DNA of 30,597 nucleotides, taken from the NCBI GenBank assembly GCA_964534765.1, contig CAZHRJ010000021.1, forward strand, positions 1-30,597. The letters run 5' to 3'. This document shows, one piece after another, positions 7,926 to 16,410 of this stretch (positions are counted from its first letter, which is position 1; every line of letters begins with the position of its first letter). The notes under the pieces are model-generated. The model had not been told where the DNA came from, did no database searches, and worked only from the letters and a program-made list of their open reading frames with translations. The position numbers and the translations under genes were made by a program. Source of the DNA: CAZHRJ01 sp964534765. Lineage in GTDB: Bacteria > Lindowbacteria > 2-12-FULL-62-27.

Positions 7926-9304
7926 TTTTGAATACCATATTTTTCGATTTTCGCCCGCAGAGTCTTGCGGGTGATCCCGAGGATGTCGGCCGCGTGGGAA
8001 ATGTTGCCGCCGGTCGATTTCAGAGCGTCAAGAATCGCCGCCCGCTCCGCGGCCTCCAGGCTGCTGCCCGCCGGTCCACCCGGCGGTGGAAGAGACCCGG
8101 AGGCCGGCATCGCCGAAGGGTCCGGCAGATCGATGTGTTCCGGAAGGATCAGGGCGCCGGCGGCGTAAATGAGGGTCCGCTCGACCGTGTTTTCCAGCTC
8201 CCGGACGTTGCCCGGCCAGGCATGAGCGACCAGTTTGTCCATCGCGGCTTTTGAGAATTCCTGGACACCGGTCCGGCCAAACCGCGGAGCGTGCTTTTTC
8301 AAAAAATGGTCGGCCAGCAGGGGGACATCATCCCGGCGGTCGCGCAGGGGAGGGACGACAATCGTCATGACGTTGATGCGGTAAAAAAGGTCATCGCGGA
8401 ATCTCTGATCCTGGATGGCCGCCTCCAGATTGCGGCTGGTGGCGGATACAATCCGGACATTGATCGAGATCGGCCTGCCGCCGCCGACCCGCTCGACTTC
8501 CCGTTCCTGGAGAGCGCGCAGGAGTTTGGCCTGAAGACCGTAATCGAGCGCGCCGATCTCGTCGAGAAAAATCGTGCCCGTGTCGGCCATCTCAAATTTT
8601 CCCTTGCGAAAGTTGACCGCGCCGGTAAAGGCGCCTTTTTCATGCCCGAACAGCTCATTTTCCAGAAGATTTTCCGGAATGGCGGCGCAATTCAGCGCGA
8701 CAAAGGGCCGGTCCGCCCGCTGGCCCCCGTAATGAATGGCCCGCGCGACCATTTCCTTGCCTGTCCCGCTCTCCCCCCGAATCAACACCGTCACGTCATT
8801 GTCCAGGACTCTATCGATCCTCTCCTGGACCGCCTTCATGGCCGCGCTTGCGCCGATCAGGTTGTCCGGGCTGTAAAACTGTTTGACCTCCCGCCGGAGC
8901 GTCCGGACCTCGTGGCGCAGATTCCGGTCTTCCACCGCCTTATCGACAATCACCTGCAGCTCTTCGTTCGAGCCGAAGGGTTTGAGGAGGTAGTCAAAGG
9001 CGCCGAGCTTCATGGCGCGGATGGCGGATTCGACATCCCGGTTTGCGGTGATCATGATGACAGACGGATGGGGCGGCGATGATTTCTTGATTTTTTCAAA
9101 GACGTCCACGCCCGATGTGTCCGGCAGACGGACATCCAGGAGGACCACCTCGGGGTCCAGCTCCTGAAATTTCCTGAACCCCTCTTCTCCGGCATTAGCG
9201 ATGACAACGTCGTACTGGGCCGAAAAGAGTTCCCGGAAAAACTCTCCGATGGAAACATCATCGTCGATGACAAGCACGGTCGCCCGGGCGGAGGGCTTGC
9301 TCAT
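7922..9304 (-). CDS. NtrC-family sigma-54-dependent response regulator
   Basis: The protein has 460 residues. Residues 8-125 are a receiver domain with the acidic triplet at 14-16, the phospho-acceptor Asp57 (LLDVRLP) and the conserved Lys in LLKPF. The central AAA+ domain has Walker A GESGTGKE, the sigma-54 contact motif GAFTGA, and Walker B GTIFLDEIG. The last 45 residues are a Fis-type HTH (GNISHAADILGITRKTLRAKIEKYG). It should activate sigma-54 promoters when phosphorylated by the kinase encoded immediately upstream; its ATG overlaps the kinase TGA. Co-location with the CoA-transferase and mutase genes suggests control of that pathway, though target sites are not demonstrated. Confidence 0.96.
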   Translation of the reverse strand: MSKPSARATVLVIDDDVSIGEFFRELFSAQYDVVIANAGEEGFRKFQELDPEVVLLDVRLPDTSGVDVFEKIKKSSPPHPSVIMITANRDVESAIRAMKLGAFDYLLKPFGSNEELQVIVDKAVEDRNLRHEVRTLRREVKQFYSPDNLIGASAAMKAVQERIDRVLDNDVTVLIRGESGTGKEMVARAIHYGGQRADRPFVALNCAAIPENLLENELFGHEKGAFTGAVNFRKGKFEMADTGTIFLDEIGALDYGLQAKLLRALQEREVERVGGGRPISINVRIVSATSRNLEAAIQDQRFRDDLFYRINVMTIVVPPLRDRRDDVPLLADHFLKKHAPRFGRTGVQEFSKAAMDKLVAHAWPGNVRELENTVERTLIYAAGALILPEHIDLPDPSAMPASGSLPPPGGPAGSSLEAAERAAILDALKSTGGNISHAADILGITRKTLRAKIEKYGIQK

Positions 9305-10911
9305 GACCGGGCGGCGGCCCGAGGCAGCTCGATCGCGAACCGGGCGCCGAAGGAGGGTTCGCTGGTCACAAATATCTTTCCACCATGGTCCGTCACGATC
9401 CGGTGCGACACGGCCAGACCGAGACCGGTCCCGCCGCGACGGGTGGTAAAAAATGGATTGAATAATTTGTCCAGATACTCGGCCTTGACGCCCCGGCCGT
9501 TGTCCTGGATGCTGAGGACCGCGGATGCCGGGTGCGTCTCGATGGTGGCCCGGATGACGCCGCCCCTCGGCGGCACCGCCTCGATGGCGTTCAGGACGAT
9601 GTTCAATACCACCTGCTCGATCTGGGCCGAATCAATCATCAGGATCACCGGAGACGAGGGGATCTCTTCCACATATTCGATCGATTTCTTTTTCATCTGT
9701 TCTTCCGTCAGTTCGGCGACCTTCCGAAGGCACTCCCGGACATCCGCGCGCTTCAATTTGGCCGACTTGGGCCGGGAAAGCTGCAGGAGCTGATCGACGA
9801 TGTGATCGAGGCGGTCGACCTCGCCGGAGACCAGGGTGACATATTTTTCAATGAAGGCCTGGTCCTTTTTCTTGTTCTTGAGCAGCTGCGTAAATCCCTT
9901 GATGGACGTCAGCGGATTTTTGATCTCGTGGGCAACGCCGGCGGCAAGTTGTCCCAGCGCGGCCAGCCGCTCGTTTCTCTCGGCGATTTCCCGCGCGTTC
10001 AGAATCTCCGTCAGGTCCTCAAAGACCAGAATGGCGCCGGTCGTGCGATCCTCGGACGTAATCGCCGCCACCGTCAAATTCATGATCCCATCCCGCTCGC
10101 CCTGGCACTTGATCTCAATCCCGCCCCGATCCACTCCCCTTTGCCGGACCTCATCCAGGATAGGCGCCAGCGGGCGCTCGAGCATCTTCCTTGCCTGCAG
10201 ATCAAACTCGTCCAGACCGGGCGTGCTGGTCGGCAAATCAAAAAAAATCTTGGCGGCCGCATTGACGAAACAGCGGCCGGCGGAAAAATTAATCCGGACA
10301 ATCGGGAGGGGGACGGTTTCCAGGATTTCGCGCTGTTCCGTCTCCAGTTCCGAAAAAGTCCTGAGCGACTGAACCAGGACGGCGGCCTGGGAGGCGATGG
10401 CGTTCAGCCTCTGAAGATCCTCATCCTCGTAGGGTTGGTCGGACACGCAGCTCATATTCAGCGTTCCGACCACACGGTCGTTGAGAACGATCGGGACGGC
10501 CATGAAGGCCCGAATGAGCGCCGACCGCCGGTCGGATAGAGGCGAATTCACGACAATCGCCTTGGCTTCCGTCACGACCTGATTGATGGCCGGGTCGTCA
10601 TCGAGGGAAATAAAATCGGGCCCGGCAAAACCGGCGGGCATGCCGATATTCTCGGCGAGGACGAGCCGTCGAAGTTTCGGGTCATAGGAAAAGACGGAGC
10701 ACGTGTCGAACCGGAAGATCATCTGTACGAGCCGGAGGATGAGACCGAAGAGCTGGGCCTGGGTCATATCACGCATCGACGAGACCGCGCCGGTCCGGAC
10801 GTCGATGAGTCTCCGGCCCTGCATTGAATAATCCGGCAACGAATCCTGGGTGTCGACCATGGCCAACGGCGGGGGTGAACTCAGGCGGTCATCGACCGGA
10901 GACAAACCCAT
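9301..10911 (-). CDS. Soluble sensor histidine kinase (GAF-PAS-HisKA-HATPase)
   Basis: With the ATG at 10911 the kinase has 536 residues; the frame opens at 11091, but that part overlaps the preceding gene. Order of domains: GAF (about residues 50-180, with AFMAVPIVLNDRVVGTLN), PAS (about 190-300), HisKA with phospho-acceptor His328 in VAHEIKNP, then HATPase_c with NIVLNAIEAV, DNGRG, LFNPFFTTRRGGTGLGL. No transmembrane segment is seen, so it probably senses a cytoplasmic small-molecule or redox signal through GAF or PAS. None of the candidate starts has a strong ribosome site; in-frame ATGs at 10860 and 10824 are alternatives. It overlaps the response-regulator gene by 4 bp (ATGA) and is the likely cognate partner. 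Confidence 0.9.
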   Translation of the reverse strand: MGLSPVDDRLSSPPPLAMVDTQDSLPDYSMQGRRLIDVRTGAVSSMRDMTQAQLFGLILRLVQMIFRFDTCSVFSYDPKLRRLVLAENIGMPAGFAGPDFISLDDDPAINQVVTEAKAIVVNSPLSDRRSALIRAFMAVPIVLNDRVVGTLNMSCVSDQPYEDEDLQRLNAIASQAAVLVQSLRTFSELETEQREILETVPLPIVRINFSAGRCFVNAAAKIFFDLPTSTPGLDEFDLQARKMLERPLAPILDEVRQRGVDRGGIEIKCQGERDGIMNLTVAAITSEDRTTGAILVFEDLTEILNAREIAERNERLAALGQLAAGVAHEIKNPLTSIKGFTQLLKNKKKDQAFIEKYVTLVSGEVDRLDHIVDQLLQLSRPKSAKLKRADVRECLRKVAELTEEQMKKKSIEYVEEIPSSPVILMIDSAQIEQVVLNIVLNAIEAVPPRGGVIRATIETHPASAVLSIQDNGRGVKAEYLDKLFNPFFTTRRGGTGLGLAVSHRIVTDHGGKIFVTSEPSFGARFAIELPRAAARS

Positions 10912-10945
10912 GGTCGATCGAAAAGGCAGTTCGGGATAAAACGGC

Positions 10946-12217
10946 TCAGGTGCCCATTTCCCATGAGGCCAGATACTGCCGTTGTTCTTCCGTGAGACGG
11001 TCAATGGCGACGCCCATGGTTTTGAGTTTGAGCCGCGCGATGGCCTCGTCAATTTCCTTGGGAACCGGATAGACCTGCCGCTTGAGCTCATGGCCGTGCC
11101 GCGTCAGATATTCGGCGGCCAGGGACTGATTGGCGAAACTCATGTCCATGACCATCGCCGGATGACCCTCGGCCGCGGCCAGATTCACCAACCGGCCCTC
11201 GCCCAGCAGGACAATTCGTTTGCCGTTTTTCAGGACGTATTCCTGGACATTGTTCCGAAGCGTCCGAACCGCCTTGGACATTTTCCCAAGGGTGGGGATG
11301 TCGATCTCGACATTGAAATGACCGGAGTTGGCCAGGATCACGCCGTCTTTCATTCTGAGGAAATGTTCGCCCCGGAGGACATTGATGTCGCCGGTGACCG
11401 TGATGAACACATCTCCCTTAACCGCGGCTTTGGCTATCGGCTCCACCCGGAATCCGTCCATGACCGCCTGCAGCGCACGCACCGCGTCGACTTCAACCAC
11501 CACCACATGCGCCCCGAGTCCACGGGACCGTTCCGCGATGCCGCGGCCGCACCAACCGTAGCCGCAGACAACCACCGTCTGGCCGGCGATCAGGGTGTTG
11601 GTCGCGCGGATGACTCCGTCAAGCGTACTCTGACCGGTGCCGTATCGATTGTCAAAGAGGTGCTTGGTGTCGGCGTCGTTGACCGATATGACGGGAAATT
11701 TGAGCACGCCCTTGGCTGCCATGCTCCTGAGCCGGATCACACCCGTGGTGGTCTCTTCGGTGCCGCCGAGAATGGGCCGCCGGCCGCCGGCGTGTCCGTT
11801 TTTGGTCTTGTGGAGTTCCGACACCAGATCGGCGCCGTCATCCATGGTGATCTGCGGCTCATGGCCGAGCGCCGCGCGGATATGGGAATAATACCGCTTG
11901 CGATCCTCACCGCGCACGGCAAAGGTCGGAATACCGTATTCTTTAACGAGCGCCGCCGCTACATCGTCCTGAGTCGAGAGAGGGTTTGACGCGCACAGCC
12001 GCACATCGGCGCCGCCGGCCTTGAGGGCCCGCATCAAATTCGCGGTTTCGCTGGTGACGTGAAGACAGGCGGCGAGCCGGATGCCTTTCAACGGTTTTTC
12101 CCTCCGGAACCTCTCCTCAACGATCCGGACCACCGGCATGAACCTCCGGGCCCATTCGATTCGCGTGACGCCTTCCTTGGTCAGCGACAGAGACTTGACA
12201 TCCTGCATCATTCCCAT
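10946..12217 (-). CDS. ahcY: S-adenosyl-L-homocysteine hydrolase
   Basis: This NAD-dependent enzyme splits S-adenosylhomocysteine to adenosine and homocysteine, keeping methyltransferases running. It has 423 residues, similar to the shorter archaeal/thermophile-type enzymes. Visible landmarks: HVTSETANL, the substrate region DDGADL, TEETTTGVIRL, NDADTKHLFDNRYGTGQST, the NAD-binding GYGWCGRGIA near residue 218, NSGHFNVEID, and the C-terminal VYPVPKEIDE. GAAGGAG 7 nt upstream of the ATG at 12217 supports the start. The neighbours are a sugar nucleotidyltransferase (3-bp gap) and a histidine kinase, not the methionine-cycle genes often found beside it. Confidence 0.97.
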   Translation of the reverse strand: MGMMQDVKSLSLTKEGVTRIEWARRFMPVVRIVEERFRREKPLKGIRLAACLHVTSETANLMRALKAGGADVRLCASNPLSTQDDVAAALVKEYGIPTFAVRGEDRKRYYSHIRAALGHEPQITMDDGADLVSELHKTKNGHAGGRRPILGGTEETTTGVIRLRSMAAKGVLKFPVISVNDADTKHLFDNRYGTGQSTLDGVIRATNTLIAGQTVVVCGYGWCGRGIAERSRGLGAHVVVVEVDAVRALQAVMDGFRVEPIAKAAVKGDVFITVTGDINVLRGEHFLRMKDGVILANSGHFNVEIDIPTLGKMSKAVRTLRNNVQEYVLKNGKRIVLLGEGRLVNLAAAEGHPAMVMDMSFANQSLAAEYLTRHGHELKRQVYPVPKEIDEAIARLKLKTMGVAIDRLTEEQRQYLASWEMGT

Positions 12218-12220
12218 GAC

Positions 12221-12952
12221 TCACTCCTTCTTTCCAAAAATTTTCCTGGCTTCCTCTAATGAATCCAGATCACCAATGTCCAACCATACGCCCCTGAACC
12301 GATGCCCCCGCACCGGACCTTTCGACATCAGCCACCGGATGTAATGCCCCGGGGCGTCTTTCGGTTCGGGCCCGCTCAGATACTCGCCCAAGCTTGGCAG
12401 AGTCGACGCGTGAAAGAGGTACAGACACATCGACACCAAGTTGGACTTGGGATCGGCCGGCTTCTCGACGAACTCGACAAACCGGCCCGACCCGTTCAGG
12501 GTCACAATGCCATATTTGGACAGATGATTCCACTTTGGATACTCGTAAAGTCCCACCAGCGGCTCGACGGATTTACCAAAATCGGAAACGAACGCCTCCA
12601 GCGAAAAATCAAATAAATTGTCTCCCGCAATCACCAGCAGCGGCTCCTCTATCCGCCGATCTCGGACGGCAAACGCCATGTCGCCGGTGGCGCCCAGCCG
12701 GTCGGTCTCACTGATCGTTCCATCGTCCAGGATGGTGACAGGCCGCGCACGGGATTTTGACCAGTTGAGAAACTGGCCGGCGAATTTATGATTGGTCACC
12801 AGCAGTATTTCGGATAGGGGGAGCGGTTCGATCCGGTCAAGCAAATGGTTAATCATGCTCTGATGGCCGATGTCGAGGAGGGGCTTGGGAACCGTCCGGG
12901 TGAGCGGGTAGAGCCGCGTGGCGTATCCGGCGGCCAGGATGAGGGCTTTCAT
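12221..12952 (-). CDS. Sugar-phosphate nucleotidyltransferase (RmlA/GlmU-like)
   Basis: The 243-residue protein has the nucleotidyltransferase fold. The N-terminal signature is MKALILAAGYATRLYPLT followed by PKPLLDIG, the metal-binding VIAGDN lies near residue 108, EYPKWNHLSKYG and FVEKP follow, and the C-terminal metal site is WLDIGD. Such enzymes join NTP and a sugar-1-phosphate into an NDP-sugar. The glycine pattern is slightly unusual (GYATR where GxGTR is common). There is no C-terminal left-handed beta-helix, so it is a monofunctional short form. It lies between the flippase-like gene (6-bp gap) and ahcY, and belongs functionally with the upstream glycan genes. Confidence 0.9.
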   Translation of the reverse strand: MKALILAAGYATRLYPLTRTVPKPLLDIGHQSMINHLLDRIEPLPLSEILLVTNHKFAGQFLNWSKSRARPVTILDDGTISETDRLGATGDMAFAVRDRRIEEPLLVIAGDNLFDFSLEAFVSDFGKSVEPLVGLYEYPKWNHLSKYGIVTLNGSGRFVEFVEKPADPKSNLVSMCLYLFHASTLPSLGEYLSGPEPKDAPGHYIRWLMSKGPVRGHRFRGVWLDIGDLDSLEEARKIFGKKE

Positions 12953-12958
12953 CCGGAC

Positions 12959-13972
12959 CTACGCATCGGTCGGTTTGGAGGACAGTTCCGCCAGCCGAAC
13001 GTTTTCGCGCAGAACACAGACAAATCCGGCCAGCGTGTTCAGGGCGAACGGGAGCGCGTGCGTGACGACGGCGAAGGTGAGAGCGGCGGCCTCGTCCACG
13101 CCCAGGATCACCAATGTCCCCTTGCAGAAGGCATGATAGGTGCCGACAAATCCTGGCGCCGCCGGCAGCATCACGCCGACCACCGTCACCGCCAGTACGA
13201 CAATCGCCTCCGAAAATCCGAGATCAATATCAAGAATCAAAAAATTCAAATAAAAGTACAGCGCGGCCAGAAGCCATGAAGCGAATGACCACGTGATGTA
13301 GCGGGCCAGCCGGCCCAGATCCGAAAAAATCACCAGCCCTTTCGAAAACCGTTCCATCATTCCCGGCAGACGCGCGCCGGCCGAACCCAGCAGCGGGGCG
13401 AATCGGCCGATCCATCCCGCCCAGCGGGCCGGCCGGCGCCAGACATCGTGGAGAAATCCGAGACATAGAAAAAAAATAGCCGGGATCAACAGCAAAAATT
13501 CCTTCCGGATAAAACCGCCCAGCCGGCCCGACTCATCCGCGCTCCGGGTCATCATCGCCACCAGAAAAATGGTTAATATCGTCAGACCGTCCAGGATCCG
13601 CTCAAACACAACCGTGGCCAGTATCGAACTCTGACTGAGCGATGAACTCTTTCCCAGCACATACACCCGAAGATACTCGCCGACCCGCGCGGGGATGACG
13701 TTCAGGCCGAATAGTCCCGCCATGAACGCGGAACAGACGTTTTTAAATGAGAGGGATGAAAAACTGTCCAACGCGATCTTCCATCGCCAGGCACGCGCTA
13801 CGCCCGATAGAAACGACACGGCGCTGATCGCCAGCGCCAGATGCCAGGCAACTTCGGCCAGCTCCCGCTTCAGATCCGCCGGCCCGACGCCATGGAGCGC
13901 CACGGCCAGGCCCGCGCAGGAAAGAATCATCCCCGCCCAGAAACTCCGGCTCCGGATCAGCGATTTCCACAT
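12959..13972 (-). CDS. Lysylphosphatidylglycerol synthetase-like/UPF0104 integral membrane protein
   Basis: A polytopic membrane protein of 337 residues with about eight hydrophobic segments. It carries features of the UPF0104/AglD flippase-like family: an N-terminal GxxLAxHGVGPADL region, ARAWRWKIALD, GLFGLNVIPARVGEYLRVYVLGK, and PAAPGFVGTYHAF in the C-terminal part. Family members have been proposed to flip or transfer lipid-linked substrates. Here it lies 4 bp downstream of the WecA-like gene, which fits handling of an undecaprenyl-linked sugar. AGAGGA abuts the ATG without normal spacing. Confidence 0.82.
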   Translation of the reverse strand: MWKSLIRSRSFWAGMILSCAGLAVALHGVGPADLKRELAEVAWHLALAISAVSFLSGVARAWRWKIALDSFSSLSFKNVCSAFMAGLFGLNVIPARVGEYLRVYVLGKSSSLSQSSILATVVFERILDGLTILTIFLVAMMTRSADESGRLGGFIRKEFLLLIPAIFFLCLGFLHDVWRRPARWAGWIGRFAPLLGSAGARLPGMMERFSKGLVIFSDLGRLARYITWSFASWLLAALYFYLNFLILDIDLGFSEAIVVLAVTVVGVMLPAAPGFVGTYHAFCKGTLVILGVDEAAALTFAVVTHALPFALNTLAGFVCVLRENVRLAELSSKPTDA

Positions 13973-13976
13973 TCCT

Positions 13977-15059
13977 CTAGGATTTTTTAACCGTGTCCCC
14001 GTTTTCCCCCAGCTCCCGCATCCGGATCGCCCCGCTGCGTTCGAGCATGGCGATCACGACAAACAGGATGGCGGTATGGAGCAGCACCAGGACGCCCTGG
14101 GCGCCGGTGAGTTTGGGCAGGAGCACCGCCATGAGGCCGACCGCGAAGGTGAGAAGGAGAATGACCGTCACCGCCTGCCGGTGGGTCATGCCGAGAGCCA
14201 CCAGGCGATGGGAAAAATGATTCTTGTCGGCCCTGAAGATGCTGCGGCCCTCTTTCAAACGGAGCCATACCACCGATGCGGTGTCGTAGAGCGGAACCGA
14301 AAAAATGATCAGCGGCGTGACGACCGGCAGGTGCTGGGCCGGACCATGGCCGATGTAGGTGATGATGGATGAGAAGGTGGCGAGGTTGAATCCGATAAAG
14401 AGACTGCCGGCGTCGCCCATGAAAATTTTGGACGGATAAAAATTATATTTGAGAAATCCAACGATGGAAAAGGTGAGCGCCAGAAGAAGGTACGCGAATT
14501 CCTGCTCGCCCATGTAGAGGCACAGGAGAAAATACAAAAACGCCGTGAGAGACGCAACTCCGCCCGAAAGGCCGTCCATGTTGTCGAGCAGGTTAAACGC
14601 GTTGGTGATGACGATAAACCAGGACAGCGTCAGGAGTCCCTGAAGCCAGTCGGTTTCAAGCCAGAATCGGACGCGGACGCCCATGTAGATCATGACGGCG
14701 GCGGCGATGATCTGGCAGACCAGTTTGGTGGTGGCCGAGAGGTTCCGGATGTCATCCAGAACGCCGACGACCAGTAGGAAACACGACGATCCGTAGAGAG
14801 CCCAGAAAATGTGCCGCAGGGGATACTCGGCGGATATGAAATACTTCAGAACAAACAGCATGCAGACCCCGTAACTGATGAAGATGGCCAGCCCGCCCAG
14901 CAATGGCTTTGGCTCGGTATGAACTTTTCGCTGGGCCGGCTTGTCCGTTACGTCCAGTCTGTTCGCCAGACGGATCAAAATCGGGATCAGAGCGGAGGAA
15001 ACCAGAAACGCCAGAAGACTGATGCTCAGATATCGGAAAAAGGGGCTGTCGAGGTTCAT
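13977..15059 (-). CDS. WecA/MraY-family undecaprenyl-phosphate sugar-1-phosphate transferase
   Basis: The 360-residue membrane protein has about ten hydrophobic segments and the conserved cytosolic motifs of the polyprenyl-phosphate N-acetylhexosamine-1-phosphate transferases: DKPAQRKVHTEPKPLLGG at the N-terminus, VGVLDD near residue 100, NAFNLLDNMDGLSGG, FYPSKIFMGDAGS, and the HFSHRL loop that distinguishes WecA/TagO-type enzymes from MraY. It starts glycan assembly by moving a sugar-1-phosphate, usually GlcNAc-1-P, from UDP-sugar to undecaprenyl phosphate. Its place next to NDP-sugar enzymes indicates an O-antigen, capsule or exopolysaccharide role. Confidence 0.92.
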   Translation of the reverse strand: MNLDSPFFRYLSISLLAFLVSSALIPILIRLANRLDVTDKPAQRKVHTEPKPLLGGLAIFISYGVCMLFVLKYFISAEYPLRHIFWALYGSSCFLLVVGVLDDIRNLSATTKLVCQIIAAAVMIYMGVRVRFWLETDWLQGLLTLSWFIVITNAFNLLDNMDGLSGGVASLTAFLYFLLCLYMGEQEFAYLLLALTFSIVGFLKYNFYPSKIFMGDAGSLFIGFNLATFSSIITYIGHGPAQHLPVVTPLIIFSVPLYDTASVVWLRLKEGRSIFRADKNHFSHRLVALGMTHRQAVTVILLLTFAVGLMAVLLPKLTGAQGVLVLLHTAILFVVIAMLERSGAIRMRELGENGDTVKKS

Positions 15060-15089
15060 GTCACTTGGGGCAACATGCCGCCACCGGTG

Positions 15090-16397
15090 TTACAGGCGCG
15101 TGACGTTTGGCGCGTGTCGGCCCAGGGTCCGGTAGATGACGTTTCGCGTGTCAAAAATATGGGGGGAATGAGTCACAATCATTTCATAGTTGAATGCCGA
15201 ATGGTCCGTCACGATTAATACCAGGTCTGACCGGCGAAGCAGTTCGGGGGTCACGTCGATCGTGCGGATCTGCCGGTCACCCACCGTGACGACCGGCAGG
15301 TTTGGATCACAGATGGTCACGTCCGCGCCCCAGTGCAGCAGTTTTTCGATGATCTCCACCGCCGGAGACTCCCGCAAATCCGCCACGTCCCGCTTGTAAG
15401 TCGCGCCCAGAACAATCAGCTTCGATCCCGATACCGATTTCCGCCGGCGGTTGAGAATTTCAACCAGCATGTCCACCACAAAATCCGGCATCGCGCTGTT
15501 GACCTCGGTCGCCAGCTCGATAAACTTGGCGGTCACGTTGAAGAGTTTGACTTTCCAGGCCAGATACAGCGGATCGACCGGGATGCAGTGGCCGCCCAGA
15601 CCCGGGCCGGGATAAAAGGGCATGTATCCGAACGGCTTTGTCGCGGCCGCGTCAATGACTTCCCAGACGTCGATGTTCAGTTTCCGGCACAGCTGCGCCA
15701 TTTCATTCGCCAGACCGATATTGATGGCGCGGTAAGTGTTTTCGAGCAGTTTAACCATCTCGGCCACGGTCGGAGAACTGACGGGAACGACCTGCAAAAT
15801 GGCGAGTTTGTAAAATAGCACCGCCAGTTCCGTGCAGGCGGTCGTCACCCCGCCGACGACCTTCGGGGTATTCTCAATCGTAAATTTCCGGTTCGCCGGA
15901 TCGACGCGCTCCGGAGAAAAGGCCACAAAGGCGTCGACGCCGATCTTCCGGCCGCGGCGCTCCAGAGCGGTCTGTAGAATTTCGTGCGTCGTGCCGGGAT
16001 AGGTCGTGCTTTCGAGGATCACCATCTGGCCGGGCCGGCTGCGCGTTTCGATTTCCCGGACGGCGTTCACCACGTAGGAAATGTCCGGATCGCGGCTTTT
16101 GCGAAGCGGCGTGGGAACGCAGATATTGATGGTGTCCATGTGCTTGAGCGCGTTGAAATCAGCCGTGGCCCGCAGCCTTCCTTTTTTGACCATGTCCTTC
16201 ACCGCGGCCGACGGCACATCCCCGATGTAGGATTCGCCCCGCTGAATCGCCAGAACCTTGGCCTTGTCGACGTCAAATCCCGTCACCCGGACGCCCGCGC
16301 GCGCGAATGCCACCGCAAGGGGCAGACCCACATATCCGAGACCAATGACACCGGCATGAAGCTTCCTGGTCTGGATTTTCTTTTTTAGAGGTTCGAC
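15090..16397 (-). CDS. Nucleotide-sugar 6-dehydrogenase (WecC/WbpA family), start codon abnormal
   Basis: The enzyme oxidises the C6 hydroxyl of a UDP-HexNAc (or UDP-hexose) to a uronate in two NAD-dependent steps. Motifs: VIGLGYVGLPLA Rossmann loop, CVPTPL, ESTTYPGTT, SPERVDP, KLLENTYRAINIGLANE, catalytic Cys in GLGGHCIPVDP, and LRESPA near the C-terminus. The first canonical start, a GTG at 16331, falls inside the Rossmann motif and would delete VIGLGY. The frame upstream is open to a TGA at 16431-16433 and encodes a family-typical leader (VEPLKKKIQTRKLHAG) but has no ATG, GTG or TTG. A GTC at 16397, 6 nt after GGGA, is where a GTG would be expected. Either the start is unconventional or one base is wrong. 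Confidence 0.88.
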   Translation of the reverse strand, partial: VEPLKKKIQTRKLHAGVIGLGYVGLPLAVAFARAGVRVTGFDVDKAKVLAIQRGESYIGDVPSAAVKDMVKKGRLRATADFNALKHMDTINICVPTPLRKSRDPDISYVVNAVREIETRSRPGQMVILESTTYPGTTHEILQTALERRGRKIGVDAFVAFSPERVDPANRKFTIENTPKVVGGVTTACTELAVLFYKLAILQVVPVSSPTVAEMVKLLENTYRAINIGLANEMAQLCRKLNIDVWEVIDAAATKPFGYMPFYPGPGLGGHCIPVDPLYLAWKVKLFNVTAKFIELATEVNSAMPDFVVDMLVEILNRRRKSVSGSKLIVLGATYKRDVADLRESPAVEIIEKLLHWGADVTICDPNLPVVTVGDRQIRTIDVTPELLRRSDLVLIVTDHSAFNYEMIVTHSPHIFDTRNVIYRTLGRHAPNVTRL

Positions 16398-16410
16398 CTG
16401 TGATCCCGAT

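Noticed and set aside
9532..10539. 335-codon plus-strand frame
   Set aside because: Antisense to the histidine kinase, no domain or start signal.
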